DNA of 64,000 nucleotides from Bacteroidales bacterium (lineage in GTDB: Bacteria; Bacteroidota; Bacteroidia; Bacteroidales; UBA7960). The notes under the pieces were generated by a model, which saw only the letters and a list, made by a program, of their open reading frames with translations, did no database searches and had not been told where the DNA came from. The stretch is from positions 54,947-118,946 of the forward strand of contig JAAYLH010000009.1 of NCBI GenBank assembly GCA_012521995.1, given 5' to 3'. Made by a program: the position numbers and the translations under genes. The stretch's first letter is position 1, and the number at the start of each line of letters is the position of its first letter. Positions 36,633 to 44,781 of this stretch are shown piece by piece.

Positions 36633-38648
36633 ATGAGCCTACCTGATTTTCATCGTGTCATTTTGCAGGGCATCCCCGAAGAATTGCCTGCTTCCAAACC
36701 CTTTGATCCGGGGGTTAACCACGCGCCCCGGCGCAAGGATTTATTGAGCCTTACTGAGAAAAAGCTTGCTGTGAAGAATGCCTTGCGTTATTTTCCCGTA
36801 AGGCATCATGCAATGCTGGCGCCTGAGTTTGCCAAAGAACTGGAAGATTATGGGCGGATCTATATGTATCGGCTTCGTCCTGATTATCCCATTACGGCCA
36901 GGGATATTGATGCTTTTCCGCACCAGAGTAAGCAAGCTGCTGCCATTATGCTGATGCTGAGTAATAACCTGGATTACGCTGTGGCCCAGCACCCTCACGA
37001 GCTGATCACCTATGGAGGCAATGGGGCTGTTTTCCAGAACTGGGCCCAGTACCTGCTGACGATGCAATACCTAGCCACGATGACCGATGAACAGACCCTT
37101 GTGCTTTACAGCGGGCATCCGATGGGCTTGTTTCCCTCGCACAGGGAAGCCCCGCGGGTGGTGGTCACCAATGGGATGATGATTCCCAACTATTCGAAGC
37201 CGGACGACTGGGAGCGCTTCAATGCATTGGGGGTGACCCAATATGGTCAGATGACAGCAGGATCGTTTATGTATATCGGGCCCCAGGGCATCGTACATGC
37301 CACCACCATCACCGTGCTCAATGGAGGGCGGAGACTGCCAGGCAGCGATGGCAGCCTGGCGGGAAAAGTATTTGTGACAAGTGGGTTGGGGGGTATGTCC
37401 GGGGCCCAAGCCAAAGCTGCCGTGATCGCAGGGGCCATAGGCGTTCTGGCAGAGATCAACCCCAAGGTGACGAAAATCAGGCATGAACAGGGCTGGGTTG
37501 ATGAAGTTTATCACGATCTGAATACCCTGGTAAACCGTATTAAAGAAGCGAAGCGTCATAAAGAGGCGGTAAGTCTGGCATACCAGGGTAATATCGTTGA
37601 CCTTTGGGAAAAGCTGGCGAAAGAAAATGTTCACATCGAACTTGGATCAGACCAGACCTCCCTACATAATCCCTGGGCAGGGGGGTATTACCCTGCAGGG
37701 CTCAGCTTCGAGGAATCAAATGAGATGATGTCCAAAGACCCTGTGGATTTTAAGGAGCACGTCAGGGTTTCACTGATCCGCCAGGTGAATGCCATCAGGC
37801 AGATGACCGCAAGGGGGATGTATTTCTGGGACTATGGCAATGCCTTCCTGCTGGAAGCGGGCAGGGCAGGGGCCAATGTGTTCAGAGAGGACGGCACTTA
37901 TATTTACCCCTCCTATGTCCAGGACATAATGGGACCAATGTGTTTCGACTACGGCTTTGGGCCTTTCCGCTGGGTATGCACTTCCTCTGACCCCAAAGAC
38001 CTTCAACTTACTGATCAGATTGCTGCAGAAGTCCTTGAGAAGATGATGCAGGAAGCCCCGGAGGAAATTCGTCAGCAACTGGCAGATAATCTTTTGTGGA
38101 TCAGGCAGGCTGAGGAAAATAAACTGGTGGTGGGTTCCCAGGCCCGAATCCTGTATGCCGACAGCGAGGGGCGCATCCGCATTGCCAAAGCCTTTAACCA
38201 GGCTATTCGTGACGGACGCCTTAAAGGACCTGTGGTCCTTGGGCGTGATCATCACGACGTGAGCGGCACGGACAGCCCTTACCGGGAGACCTCCAATATT
38301 TATGACGGTTCACAATTTACCGCTGATATGGCTGTGCAGAATGTCATCGGCGACAGTTTCAGGGGGGCCACCTGGGTCAGCATCCACAACGGCGGTGGGG
38401 TTGGCTGGGGCGAGGTCATCAATGGGGGATTTGGCATGCTGCTCGATGGCACACCGGAGGCTGACCGCAGGCTGGAGTCGATGCTTTTCTGGGATGTAAA
38501 TAACGGCATTGCCCGCAGGAGCTGGGCCCGAAACGAAGGCGCCATCTTTGCCATACAACGTGCTATGGAAGTGGAGCCCCGATTGAGGGTGACCCTTCCC
38601 AATATGGCCGATGAAAAAATGATTGAAAGTCTCTTCAAAAAAGAATAG
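36633..38648 (+). CDS. hutU: Urocanate hydratase
   Basis: 671 aa, the longer form of urocanase found in Bacteroidota. It converts urocanate to imidazolone propionate with tightly bound NAD+ in histidine degradation. Recognised segments include ELITYGGNGAVFQNWAQYL, VLYSGHPMGLFPSH, VTSGLGGMSGAQAKAA, GSDQTSLHNPWAGGYYPAG, GRDHHDVSGTDSPYRET and the end block SIHNGGGVGWGEVINGGFGM. The track start at 36579 is upstream of the promoter box; the ATG at 36633 is used. The other hut genes (hutH, hutI, ftcD) are not in this window, so the pathway is dispersed or partial here. Confidence 0.94.
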   Translation: MSLPDFHRVILQGIPEELPASKPFDPGVNHAPRRKDLLSLTEKKLAVKNALRYFPVRHHAMLAPEFAKELEDYGRIYMYRLRPDYPITARDIDAFPHQSKQAAAIMLMLSNNLDYAVAQHPHELITYGGNGAVFQNWAQYLLTMQYLATMTDEQTLVLYSGHPMGLFPSHREAPRVVVTNGMMIPNYSKPDDWERFNALGVTQYGQMTAGSFMYIGPQGIVHATTITVLNGGRRLPGSDGSLAGKVFVTSGLGGMSGAQAKAAVIAGAIGVLAEINPKVTKIRHEQGWVDEVYHDLNTLVNRIKEAKRHKEAVSLAYQGNIVDLWEKLAKENVHIELGSDQTSLHNPWAGGYYPAGLSFEESNEMMSKDPVDFKEHVRVSLIRQVNAIRQMTARGMYFWDYGNAFLLEAGRAGANVFREDGTYIYPSYVQDIMGPMCFDYGFGPFRWVCTSSDPKDLQLTDQIAAEVLEKMMQEAPEEIRQQLADNLLWIRQAEENKLVVGSQARILYADSEGRIRIAKAFNQAIRDGRLKGPVVLGRDHHDVSGTDSPYRETSNIYDGSQFTADMAVQNVIGDSFRGATWVSIHNGGGVGWGEVINGGFGMLLDGTPEADRRLESMLFWDVNNGIARRSWARNEGAIFAIQRAMEVEPRLRVTLPNMADEKMIESLFKKE

Positions 38649-38701
38649 TTTGGCAGGAAATTTGACATTGTGAAGGTATGCAACCACAAAAACACTTTGT
38701 C

Positions 38702-39124
38702 ATGAAATCACATAAGGCCCTGTTATTCCTCCTTTTCATCCTTGCTGCCGGGTTTTTAACCAGCTGTATCGACGATATTGACGATCCTTTTGCTGATCCC
38801 GTTGATAAGTTTCTGGGCAGTTGGAAAGCCACCGAGACCAGCACCCTTTACGGTCCGGGATATGTGTATGACGTGACCGTTACGAGAAACACGGCTAACA
38901 GTGTCGAGATCCTGATCTCTAATTTTTACATGCAGGGGGTTCAGGAAAGGGCAAAAGCCCTGGTCAATGGCAATACGCTCACCATCGTTGAGCAGACCAT
39001 TTGCGACGGCACCATCACCATTGAAGGGAGCGGCAAGTATGTTTCTGAAAAAATTGAGCTGACTTACACTGCCCTCGATGGGGCTGATCTGGACCATGTA
39101 ACGGCCACCTATACCCGCAGGTAA
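38702..39124 (+). CDS. Hypothetical lipoprotein
   Basis: 140 aa from the ATG at 38702, which gives a lipoprotein signal (MKSHKALLFLLFILAAGFLTSCIDD). The mature part begins with an acidic linker (DDIDDPFADP), then a small beta-sandwich or lipocalin-like domain: FLGSWKATETSTLYGPGYVYDVTVTRN, ILISNFYMQG, TLTIVEQTICDGTITIEGSGKYV. The FLGSW start is typical of lipocalin-like domains of Bacteroidota lipoproteins. Ligand unknown. It lies 53 bp after hutU and converges on the DUF4296 gene. Confidence 0.65.
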   Translation: MKSHKALLFLLFILAAGFLTSCIDDIDDPFADPVDKFLGSWKATETSTLYGPGYVYDVTVTRNTANSVEILISNFYMQGVQERAKALVNGNTLTIVEQTICDGTITIEGSGKYVSEKIELTYTALDGADLDHVTATYTRR

Positions 39125-39132
39125 GTTGCGGA

Positions 39133-39606
39133 TTATTCCAGAAATAACTGGGGCCCATCTGCATTGAGTGAGTCTTGGCTCAGGCTGTCTGTCTTTGTTT
39201 GGGCTTGTTGGCGTTCCAGAAGAAAACCTTCATGTGCAGCTTCTGCTTCCGACATTTTTATGCTCAGACGATTCAGTATCTCTTCGTGTATCTTCTCCAT
39301 ATCCTCGGGGTGAAGCAGATAACAATCCATGGCTCCCTTAAACTCTTGGTAAGTGACTCCGTGTTTAGAAAACACCCCTGCAAAAAAATACTCAACAGAG
39401 TCCCGGGTCTGCAATAAGGTATTCTGGCGGTTGGAAAGATACCCTTCCATTAGGTAGATGTCGGTCAGGATATCGGTAACCTTTTCAGCGGGCAGGATCT
39501 TGTGGCAGGACTCACGGTCGGGGGATCGAAAGAATCCACAGGAGCCCAGGATCATGGCCATAATGATCATGATAGAGAAAGGTTGCAACACATACTTCTT
39601 CGGCAT
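39133..39606 (-). CDS. DUF4296 lipoprotein
   Basis: 157 aa. Lipoprotein signal (MIIMAMILGSCGFF). The DUF4296 core follows: KILPAEKVTDILTDIYLMEGYLSNRQ, DSVEYFFAGVFSKHGVTYQEFKGAMDCYLLHPEDMEKIHEEILNRLS. The tail is a charged helix. The family is restricted to Bacteroidota and has no known function. Here it is the last gene after a polyprenol-phosphate glycosyltransferase and dihydroorotase on the same strand (gaps 44 and 52 bp), an order I recall as conserved in this phylum. Confidence 0.82.
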   Translation of the reverse strand: MPKKYVLQPFSIMIIMAMILGSCGFFRSPDRESCHKILPAEKVTDILTDIYLMEGYLSNRQNTLLQTRDSVEYFFAGVFSKHGVTYQEFKGAMDCYLLHPEDMEKIHEEILNRLSIKMSEAEAAHEGFLLERQQAQTKTDSLSQDSLNADGPQLFLE

Positions 39607-39658
39607 AAGGAATTATCGTTTTGGGGATTTGCTCTGTCCTTAGACTTATTGCATTATT

Positions 39659-41011
39659 TTACCTGGAGAACTCTAGTGCTTGCCCCCTAATGCTTTCGTT
39701 AAAGGTGCCTTTCTCAAAAACGGGTGTCCCATTGACAAAAGTATATATTACTGAAGAATTTAGGATCGTCCCTTCCAGTGGAGACCATCCGCAATGGTAA
39801 AGCACGTTTTCTTCTGTCACCGTTTGTTGGCTATTGGGGTCAACGACAACCAGGTCAGCAGCATAGCCATGGCGGATAAAACCACGGTTTTTTACCTGGA
39901 AGCATATGGCAGGATTGTGGCACATCAATTGAACCATTTGTTCCAGGCTCAATACCTTTTGTCTAACCAATTGGAGCATGACTGGCAGCGAATGCTGAAC
40001 CATAGGAGCTCCTGAGGGGCATTTGAGGTAGGGCTCTTGTTTCTCCGGGAAGGTATGCGGGGCATGGTCAGTAGCCACCACGTCAATAAGTCCGTTCAGT
40101 AAAGCTTCCCTGAGGGCCTTGCGGTCAGCCCGGGTTTTGATGGCTGGGTTCCATTTGATGAGGCTGCCCCGTTCGGAATAATCGGCATCAGTAAACCAGA
40201 GATGGTGCACGCAAACTTCAGCAGTGACCAGTTTATCCTTGAGGGGAATCTTATTGTCGAGCAATTTCATCTCGTCGGCAGTACTCAGGTGGAGCAGGTG
40301 GAGCCGGGTGCCGTACCAATTTGCCAGGTCAACAGCCAGTTCGGAGGACCGCATGCAGGCTTTGCGGCTTCTGATGACGGGGTGCTGGTCCATCGGGATT
40401 TTTTCCCCGAAAGATTCTTTTGCCAAGGCAAGGTTCTCGCTGATGGTGGCTTCGTCTTCGCAATGCACGGCCACTGGCAGGCTGGCGTACCTGAATATCC
40501 CTGAAAGAGTCTTGGGGTTATCCACCAGCATATTGCCTGTTGAGGCACCCATAAAAATCTTGATGCCGCAGACGTGTTGCGGGTCGGTGGCCTTCACCTC
40601 CTCAAGGTTGTCGTTAGTGGTGCCCATGTAAAAGGAGAAGTTGGCCAGGCTGTTTTGCTGACCCAGCAGGAATTTCTCTTCCAGGGCTTTTTGGGTTACC
40701 GTTTGGGGTTGGGTGTTGGGCATTTCCATAAAGCTGGTCACTCCCCCAGCCACGGCTGCTTTTGATTCGCTGTAGATATTCCCTTTGTGGGTAAGCCCGG
40801 GTTCGCGGAAATGTACCTGGTCGTCAATTACCCCGGGCAAAAGCAGGAGCCCCTCCAGATTTATGTGACGATAGTTCTCGCTGATACTCCCCTGTAAACT
40901 ACCTTCAAAGACCTTTTCAATTTTGCCGTCCCTGATCAACAGGCTTCCTTTAAAGGATTTGCCTTCGTTTACAAGGGTGGCATTTTTCAGAAAAAATGCA
41001 TTGCCCGCCAT
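39659..41011 (-). CDS. pyrC: Dihydroorotase
   Basis: 450 aa amidohydrolase that cyclises carbamoyl aspartate in pyrimidine synthesis. Motifs: DDQVHFREPGLTHKG, FMEMPNTQP, IKIFMGASTGNML, VHCEDEATI, LHLLHLSTADEM and the catalytic Asp in VVATDHAPHT. The usual first metal motif is HVH; here it reads QVH, so one canonical Zn ligand is replaced by Gln. I recall the same variant in other Bacteroidota, so it is probably lineage-specific rather than inactivating. Allantoinase-like hydrolases are an alternative, but FREPG and ATDHAPHT fit dihydroorotase. Confidence 0.88.
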   Translation of the reverse strand: MAGNAFFLKNATLVNEGKSFKGSLLIRDGKIEKVFEGSLQGSISENYRHINLEGLLLLPGVIDDQVHFREPGLTHKGNIYSESKAAVAGGVTSFMEMPNTQPQTVTQKALEEKFLLGQQNSLANFSFYMGTTNDNLEEVKATDPQHVCGIKIFMGASTGNMLVDNPKTLSGIFRYASLPVAVHCEDEATISENLALAKESFGEKIPMDQHPVIRSRKACMRSSELAVDLANWYGTRLHLLHLSTADEMKLLDNKIPLKDKLVTAEVCVHHLWFTDADYSERGSLIKWNPAIKTRADRKALREALLNGLIDVVATDHAPHTFPEKQEPYLKCPSGAPMVQHSLPVMLQLVRQKVLSLEQMVQLMCHNPAICFQVKNRGFIRHGYAADLVVVDPNSQQTVTEENVLYHCGWSPLEGTILNSSVIYTFVNGTPVFEKGTFNESIRGQALEFSR

Positions 41012-41055
41012 GGTTTTAATGTTTTGGGTCAGAAAAAGTTGAAAAGAAAAACAAA

Positions 41056-41793
41056 TCAGGCTTTACGTTCGTAAGTCCTGAAGAAACTCTGCCAGCGCAG
41101 TTTGATAACGCCCAGAACAGCTTCTTTGAAGATTCCCTTACTCATTTTGGAAACGCCTTCTGAGCGGTCCATGAAAATGATGGAAATCTCTTTGATTTTG
41201 AAACCCATTTTCCAGGCGAGGAATTTCATCTCGATCTGAAAGGCATAGCCAGTGAACTGAATTTTGTTCAGGTTGATTGCCTGGAGCACTTCTCTGCGGT
41301 AACATTTGAAGCCCGCCGTAGTGTCTCGGATTCCCATACCCGTGATAAGGCGAACATAAGCCGATGCATAGTAGGACATCAGCACCCTTCCCATGGGCCA
41401 GTTAACCACATTGACCCCATTGATGTATCTTGAGCCAATGGCCAAGTCATAACCATCCACGGCACAAGCCTCATGAAGACGGAGCAGGTCTTCGGGATTA
41501 TGGGAGAAGTCGGCATCCATTTCGAAGACATATTGGTAATCTCTTTCCAAAGCCCATTTGAACCCGTGGATATAGGCCGTTCCCAGTCCTTGCTTGCCTT
41601 TTCTGACTTCAAGAAACAACCTGTCTTTGAAAGATGGCATCAATTCACTGACGATATCCGCAGTGCCGTCGGGAGAGTTATCGTCAATCACAAGGATATG
41701 GAAATCTTTGGGCAGGCTGAATACCTTCCTGATCATCTTTTCGATGTTCTCTTTCTCCTTGTAAGTCGGTATAATAATCAAGCTTTCGGCCAC
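41056..41793 (-). CDS. Polyprenol-phosphate mannosyltransferase-like GT2
   Basis: 245 aa soluble GT-A enzyme of the dolichyl-phosphate mannose synthase type. LIIIPTYKEKENIEKMI, ILVIDDNSPDGTADIV, the metal motif VFEMDADFSHNPEDL, AIGSRYINGVNVVNWPMGR, TTAGFKCYRREVL and the acceptor segment EISIIFMDRSEGVSKMS are all present. It would transfer a sugar from a nucleotide donor to polyprenyl phosphate at the inner membrane for envelope glycan assembly. There are no C-terminal membrane helices. The start codon is GTG. A near-match -7 box (TATCTTTT) lies at 41835-41842. First gene of the operon with pyrC and DUF4296. Confidence 0.88.
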   Translation of the reverse strand: MAESLIIIPTYKEKENIEKMIRKVFSLPKDFHILVIDDNSPDGTADIVSELMPSFKDRLFLEVRKGKQGLGTAYIHGFKWALERDYQYVFEMDADFSHNPEDLLRLHEACAVDGYDLAIGSRYINGVNVVNWPMGRVLMSYYASAYVRLITGMGIRDTTAGFKCYRREVLQAINLNKIQFTGYAFQIEMKFLAWKMGFKIKEISIIFMDRSEGVSKMSKGIFKEAVLGVIKLRWQSFFRTYERKA

Positions 41794-41964
41794 GGTCTCA
41801 TTCAGGTTTTGGGCTCCGGAGTATTGGATCCTGGAAAAGATAACTTTTTATGGATGCTGTAATTTCCCTTTTCTTTAGAAAAGTCAAAATTAGTGTTTTG
41901 AACCGAATAATTAAAAAAAAATGCATTTTAAAGGTTTTGAAGGGTTTTCCTGCAACAGAATAGC

Positions 41965-41972
41965 TAATTTTG
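41965..41972 (+). promoter_or_regulatory. -7 box immediately before the cysteine desulfurase ATG
   Basis: TAATTTTG ends only 4 bp before the ATG at 41977. If it is used, the mRNA would start at or beside the start codon, that is, be leaderless. Confidence 0.4.
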
Positions 41973-41976
41973 AATC

Positions 41977-43113
41977 ATGAAGCGTACGCTGATATATTTT
42001 GATAATGCGGCTACTACGCCGGTCTTTCCTGAAGTGGCCGAGTTAATGTTTCAACTGGTATCGGGCAATTATGGCAATCCCTCCAGTATACATGAAATTG
42101 GGCGCAGGGCAAAGGTTGAATTGGAGGCTGCCCGCAGACAAATTGCACGGTTGCTGCATGTGCAGCCAGGAGAAATTTATTTTACATCAGGTGGTACAGA
42201 GGCAAACAACGCCCTTCTCTGGGGCTGCTGCAAAAGCCTGAAGCGAAAGCGGTTTATCACCACCAAGCTTGAGCATCCCTCGGTGATACAAACCCTTGAA
42301 TCATTAAGGGAGTTTATGGGATGTTCGATAGAATTTGTACTTGTGAACGAACAGGGAGCTCCCGACCTTGATCATCTTGAAAGCTTGCTTTTTGATGGAG
42401 CTCCTGCAGTGGTTTCGCTTATGCATGCCAACAATGAAATTGGCAACCTTTTGCCTGTAGAAAAGGTTGGTGAATTGTGTAAAAAGTATGGAGCTTTATT
42501 TCATAGCGATACGGTACAGACTATTGGCAAAATGGCCATAGATATTGATCGTTCACCCTTCGATTTTGCCGTGGTCAGCGCACATAAATTTCACGGGCCC
42601 AAAGGTGCAGGGGCCATGTTTGTCAGGTCTGGTAAGGGTATAGGCCCATTTGTCAGTGGTGGGTCACAAGAGCGTAACATGAGGGCTGGCACCGAAAACC
42701 TTGCAGGAATCGTGGGTATGGCTAAAGCTCTTGAATTAAGTTATGTGGATATGGATATTACCGAGGGAAGAATTAAAAAGATCAGGGACTTCCTTTTAGA
42801 GGCTTTGCCAGCAGAGATCCCTGGCCTTCGCTTCAACGGGAACCCTATGGGGCAAGCCATTTATACCATCCTGAACGTTTCTTTGCCAGCGGGAATGGAC
42901 GCTGATATGTTGCTCCCCCGCCTTGACCTCGCGGGAGTCTGTGTCTCTACAGGCAGCGCTTGTTCTTCAGGAAGCAATAAACCCTCGCATGTATTATCTG
43001 CCCTTGGGATTGATCAGAAGACACCCAACCTGCGGCTGTCTTTCAGCAGGAATAATACACTGGAAGAAGCCGAGCGACTTGTTGAGGTGCTCAAGGAAAT
43101 GTATAAAAAATAA
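41977..43113 (+). CDS. Cysteine desulfurase (NifS/IscS family)
   Basis: 378 aa PLP enzyme that takes sulfur from cysteine for Fe-S clusters or tRNA thiolation. N-terminal IYFDNAATTPVFPEV, the cofactor-binding GGTEANNALLWG, SLMHANNEIGNLLPV, the PLP Lys in VVSAHKFHGPKGAGAM, and the persulfide Cys in the flexible loop VSTGSACSSGSNKPSHVL, as in the NifS/IscS class. No iscU, iscA or regulator gene is adjacent, so which sulfur pathway it feeds is open. The start is fixed by the conserved N-terminus even though the -7 box is almost adjacent. Confidence 0.92.
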   Translation: MKRTLIYFDNAATTPVFPEVAELMFQLVSGNYGNPSSIHEIGRRAKVELEAARRQIARLLHVQPGEIYFTSGGTEANNALLWGCCKSLKRKRFITTKLEHPSVIQTLESLREFMGCSIEFVLVNEQGAPDLDHLESLLFDGAPAVVSLMHANNEIGNLLPVEKVGELCKKYGALFHSDTVQTIGKMAIDIDRSPFDFAVVSAHKFHGPKGAGAMFVRSGKGIGPFVSGGSQERNMRAGTENLAGIVGMAKALELSYVDMDITEGRIKKIRDFLLEALPAEIPGLRFNGNPMGQAIYTILNVSLPAGMDADMLLPRLDLAGVCVSTGSACSSGSNKPSHVLSALGIDQKTPNLRLSFSRNNTLEEAERLVEVLKEMYKK

Positions 43114-43137
43114 GGAGGCACTGCCCCCTTATTTTTT
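43112..43137. terminator. Bidirectional terminator
   Basis: AAGGAGG (43112-43118) and CCCCCTT (43124-43130) with one mismatch form a stem flanked by A and T runs on both sides. It serves the desulfurase and the convergent DUF5689 gene. Confidence 0.65.
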
Positions 43138-44773
43138 AGTTTCCTTCAGCAAGGCTAACCTTGCTGACTTCCCAAGTTGCACCTGCAGAAGCGGAACTGA
43201 TGTATTTAAGTGCGATGCGGACGGTTTGCCCATCGTAGGCAGACAGGTCAATGTTCCCGCTGTCCTGGAATGTCCAGGTGTTTCCCGGAGGCCTGCTGAA
43301 GCCGCTCAGTTCGGTCCATGTGCCACTTTGAGTGGGGTCGCCGCCTGTATAATCGCTGGAAACAAACACCTTCAAATCATCATAACTGGTGATGTAGTTG
43401 ATGGCTTCTCTAATTTGAAGCTGAACGTTGTTTTTTCCTGAGAGGTCAATAGCGGGCGATACCAGCCAGTCCTCATTGACATGGTTGGTGTTGTTGGCAA
43501 AGCCGCTCATCACGGCACAACCCCCGTCGTAAGTTTCATGGCCCCATTCCTGGGCGCCGGAGATGTTGAATGGGGTAAAAGTACCTAATCCTGAAGAAAA
43601 GCTTTCTTCAAAGAAACTAACCACGGGTACTATACCTTCCCCATCCAGCCAGTATCCCGATAGGGTTTTAATACCAGCCTGGCTAAAATAGCTTTCCAGG
43701 TTCCCCAGTACCTTCACCAGTTTTCCTTTATTATCGGGGTTGGCGTTGAGGTTGAGGGCTTCCCGGATGGGGCCTATGGGCAACTGGACGATCAGGCAGT
43801 TGTTGAGGTTGGTTTCATCGGGGCTGTCGGAAAGGATCAGGTTGGAGTTGGTCCGCCAGGGGCCATCAAAGTTTGGTGCAAAAGGGTCCTCGTCGGTTTC
43901 CATAACTCCAATGATATAGCCTTCCACCCATTTGTTCACCCCTGAATTAAAGGTGATGCCGTAGGCCACGTTATAGGGGTCGTCAAAAGTCCCGGAACCC
44001 TGCGGATTTCCGCCTGTTTGGCAACGCTCCCCTTCCATGACCACCTCTTCGACCTCACGGATCAGCAATTGCCAGGTAGTGCCAAATACTGACACGATGG
44101 CTGTCAGGCTGCCATTGCCCTGGGCTACCTGGGTCCCTGCAAAAGTGGCAAAACCACTGGTGCGAACAATAATCTTGTTTCCATCGCAATCTTCAAGGTC
44201 CCGATTTTCGGTTATTTGATCAAGGGCATTGGCATAGGTTTTGTTTAACTCACCAGGAGCAAACTGCACGTTTTCAAGTTTTATCAATTGCCCCTGCAAG
44301 CCCCCAGTAATGATCTCGGGGATTGTAACCAACTTCGGCTCAACCACAAGGCCACGGTCCTGGGTGATTAGGTTTTTGCCATAATCCACCGAATCCACCT
44401 GAAGCATATTGTTGTATGAACTAAGGATTGTTCCTTTAAGCGAAAGCCTAACCGAATCACCTACTGCAAGGTTTACCCCTGTGTCCAGCCTGATGTTGAT
44501 GGCACCAGTGTGATCCTGGATATAATGGCTTCGGTAAAAATTCCCCGAGTGCTCATCGGTAGTGATGACGCCAAAGACATTGTAATCCTCTTGAAAACTA
44601 ACAGGCACCCCAGTAAAAAGGGATCGTAGTTCCTGAATGGTGAGGATCTTATTCTGGTCGATTTCATTCAATGGGGGTTGATCAAAATCATCTTTCTGGC
44701 ATCCAGCAAAGGCAAGGATTACAAGTATCAAAAGTGCTGAGAAACGGAAAATATTCAAATGGAATTTCATCAT
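43136..44773 (-). CDS. DUF5689 lipoprotein with C-terminal choice-of-anchor-type domain
   Basis: 545 aa. Lipobox VILAFAGCQKDD. Residues about 40-250 are DUF5689 (ILTIQELRSLFTGVPVSFQEDY, GAINIRLDTG, GTILSSYNNMLQVDSVDYG). A second OB-fold-like unit spans about 265-390 (AYGITFNSGVNKWVEGYIIG). The C-terminus (about 395-545) resembles a cleaved-adhesin/choice-of-anchor-J jellyroll (DWLVSPAIDLSGKNNVQLQIREAINY). The OB-like repeats recall nucleic-acid-binding domains of secreted nucleases such as YhcR. Third gene of the TonB-receptor operon, 8 bp after the paralogue. Probably surface exposed; its role in substrate binding is inference. Confidence 0.8.
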   Translation of the reverse strand: MMKFHLNIFRFSALLILVILAFAGCQKDDFDQPPLNEIDQNKILTIQELRSLFTGVPVSFQEDYNVFGVITTDEHSGNFYRSHYIQDHTGAINIRLDTGVNLAVGDSVRLSLKGTILSSYNNMLQVDSVDYGKNLITQDRGLVVEPKLVTIPEIITGGLQGQLIKLENVQFAPGELNKTYANALDQITENRDLEDCDGNKIIVRTSGFATFAGTQVAQGNGSLTAIVSVFGTTWQLLIREVEEVVMEGERCQTGGNPQGSGTFDDPYNVAYGITFNSGVNKWVEGYIIGVMETDEDPFAPNFDGPWRTNSNLILSDSPDETNLNNCLIVQLPIGPIREALNLNANPDNKGKLVKVLGNLESYFSQAGIKTLSGYWLDGEGIVPVVSFFEESFSSGLGTFTPFNISGAQEWGHETYDGGCAVMSGFANNTNHVNEDWLVSPAIDLSGKNNVQLQIREAINYITSYDDLKVFVSSDYTGGDPTQSGTWTELSGFSRPPGNTWTFQDSGNIDLSAYDGQTVRIALKYISSASAGATWEVSKVSLAEGN

Positions 44774-44781
44774 TTTGTTTT

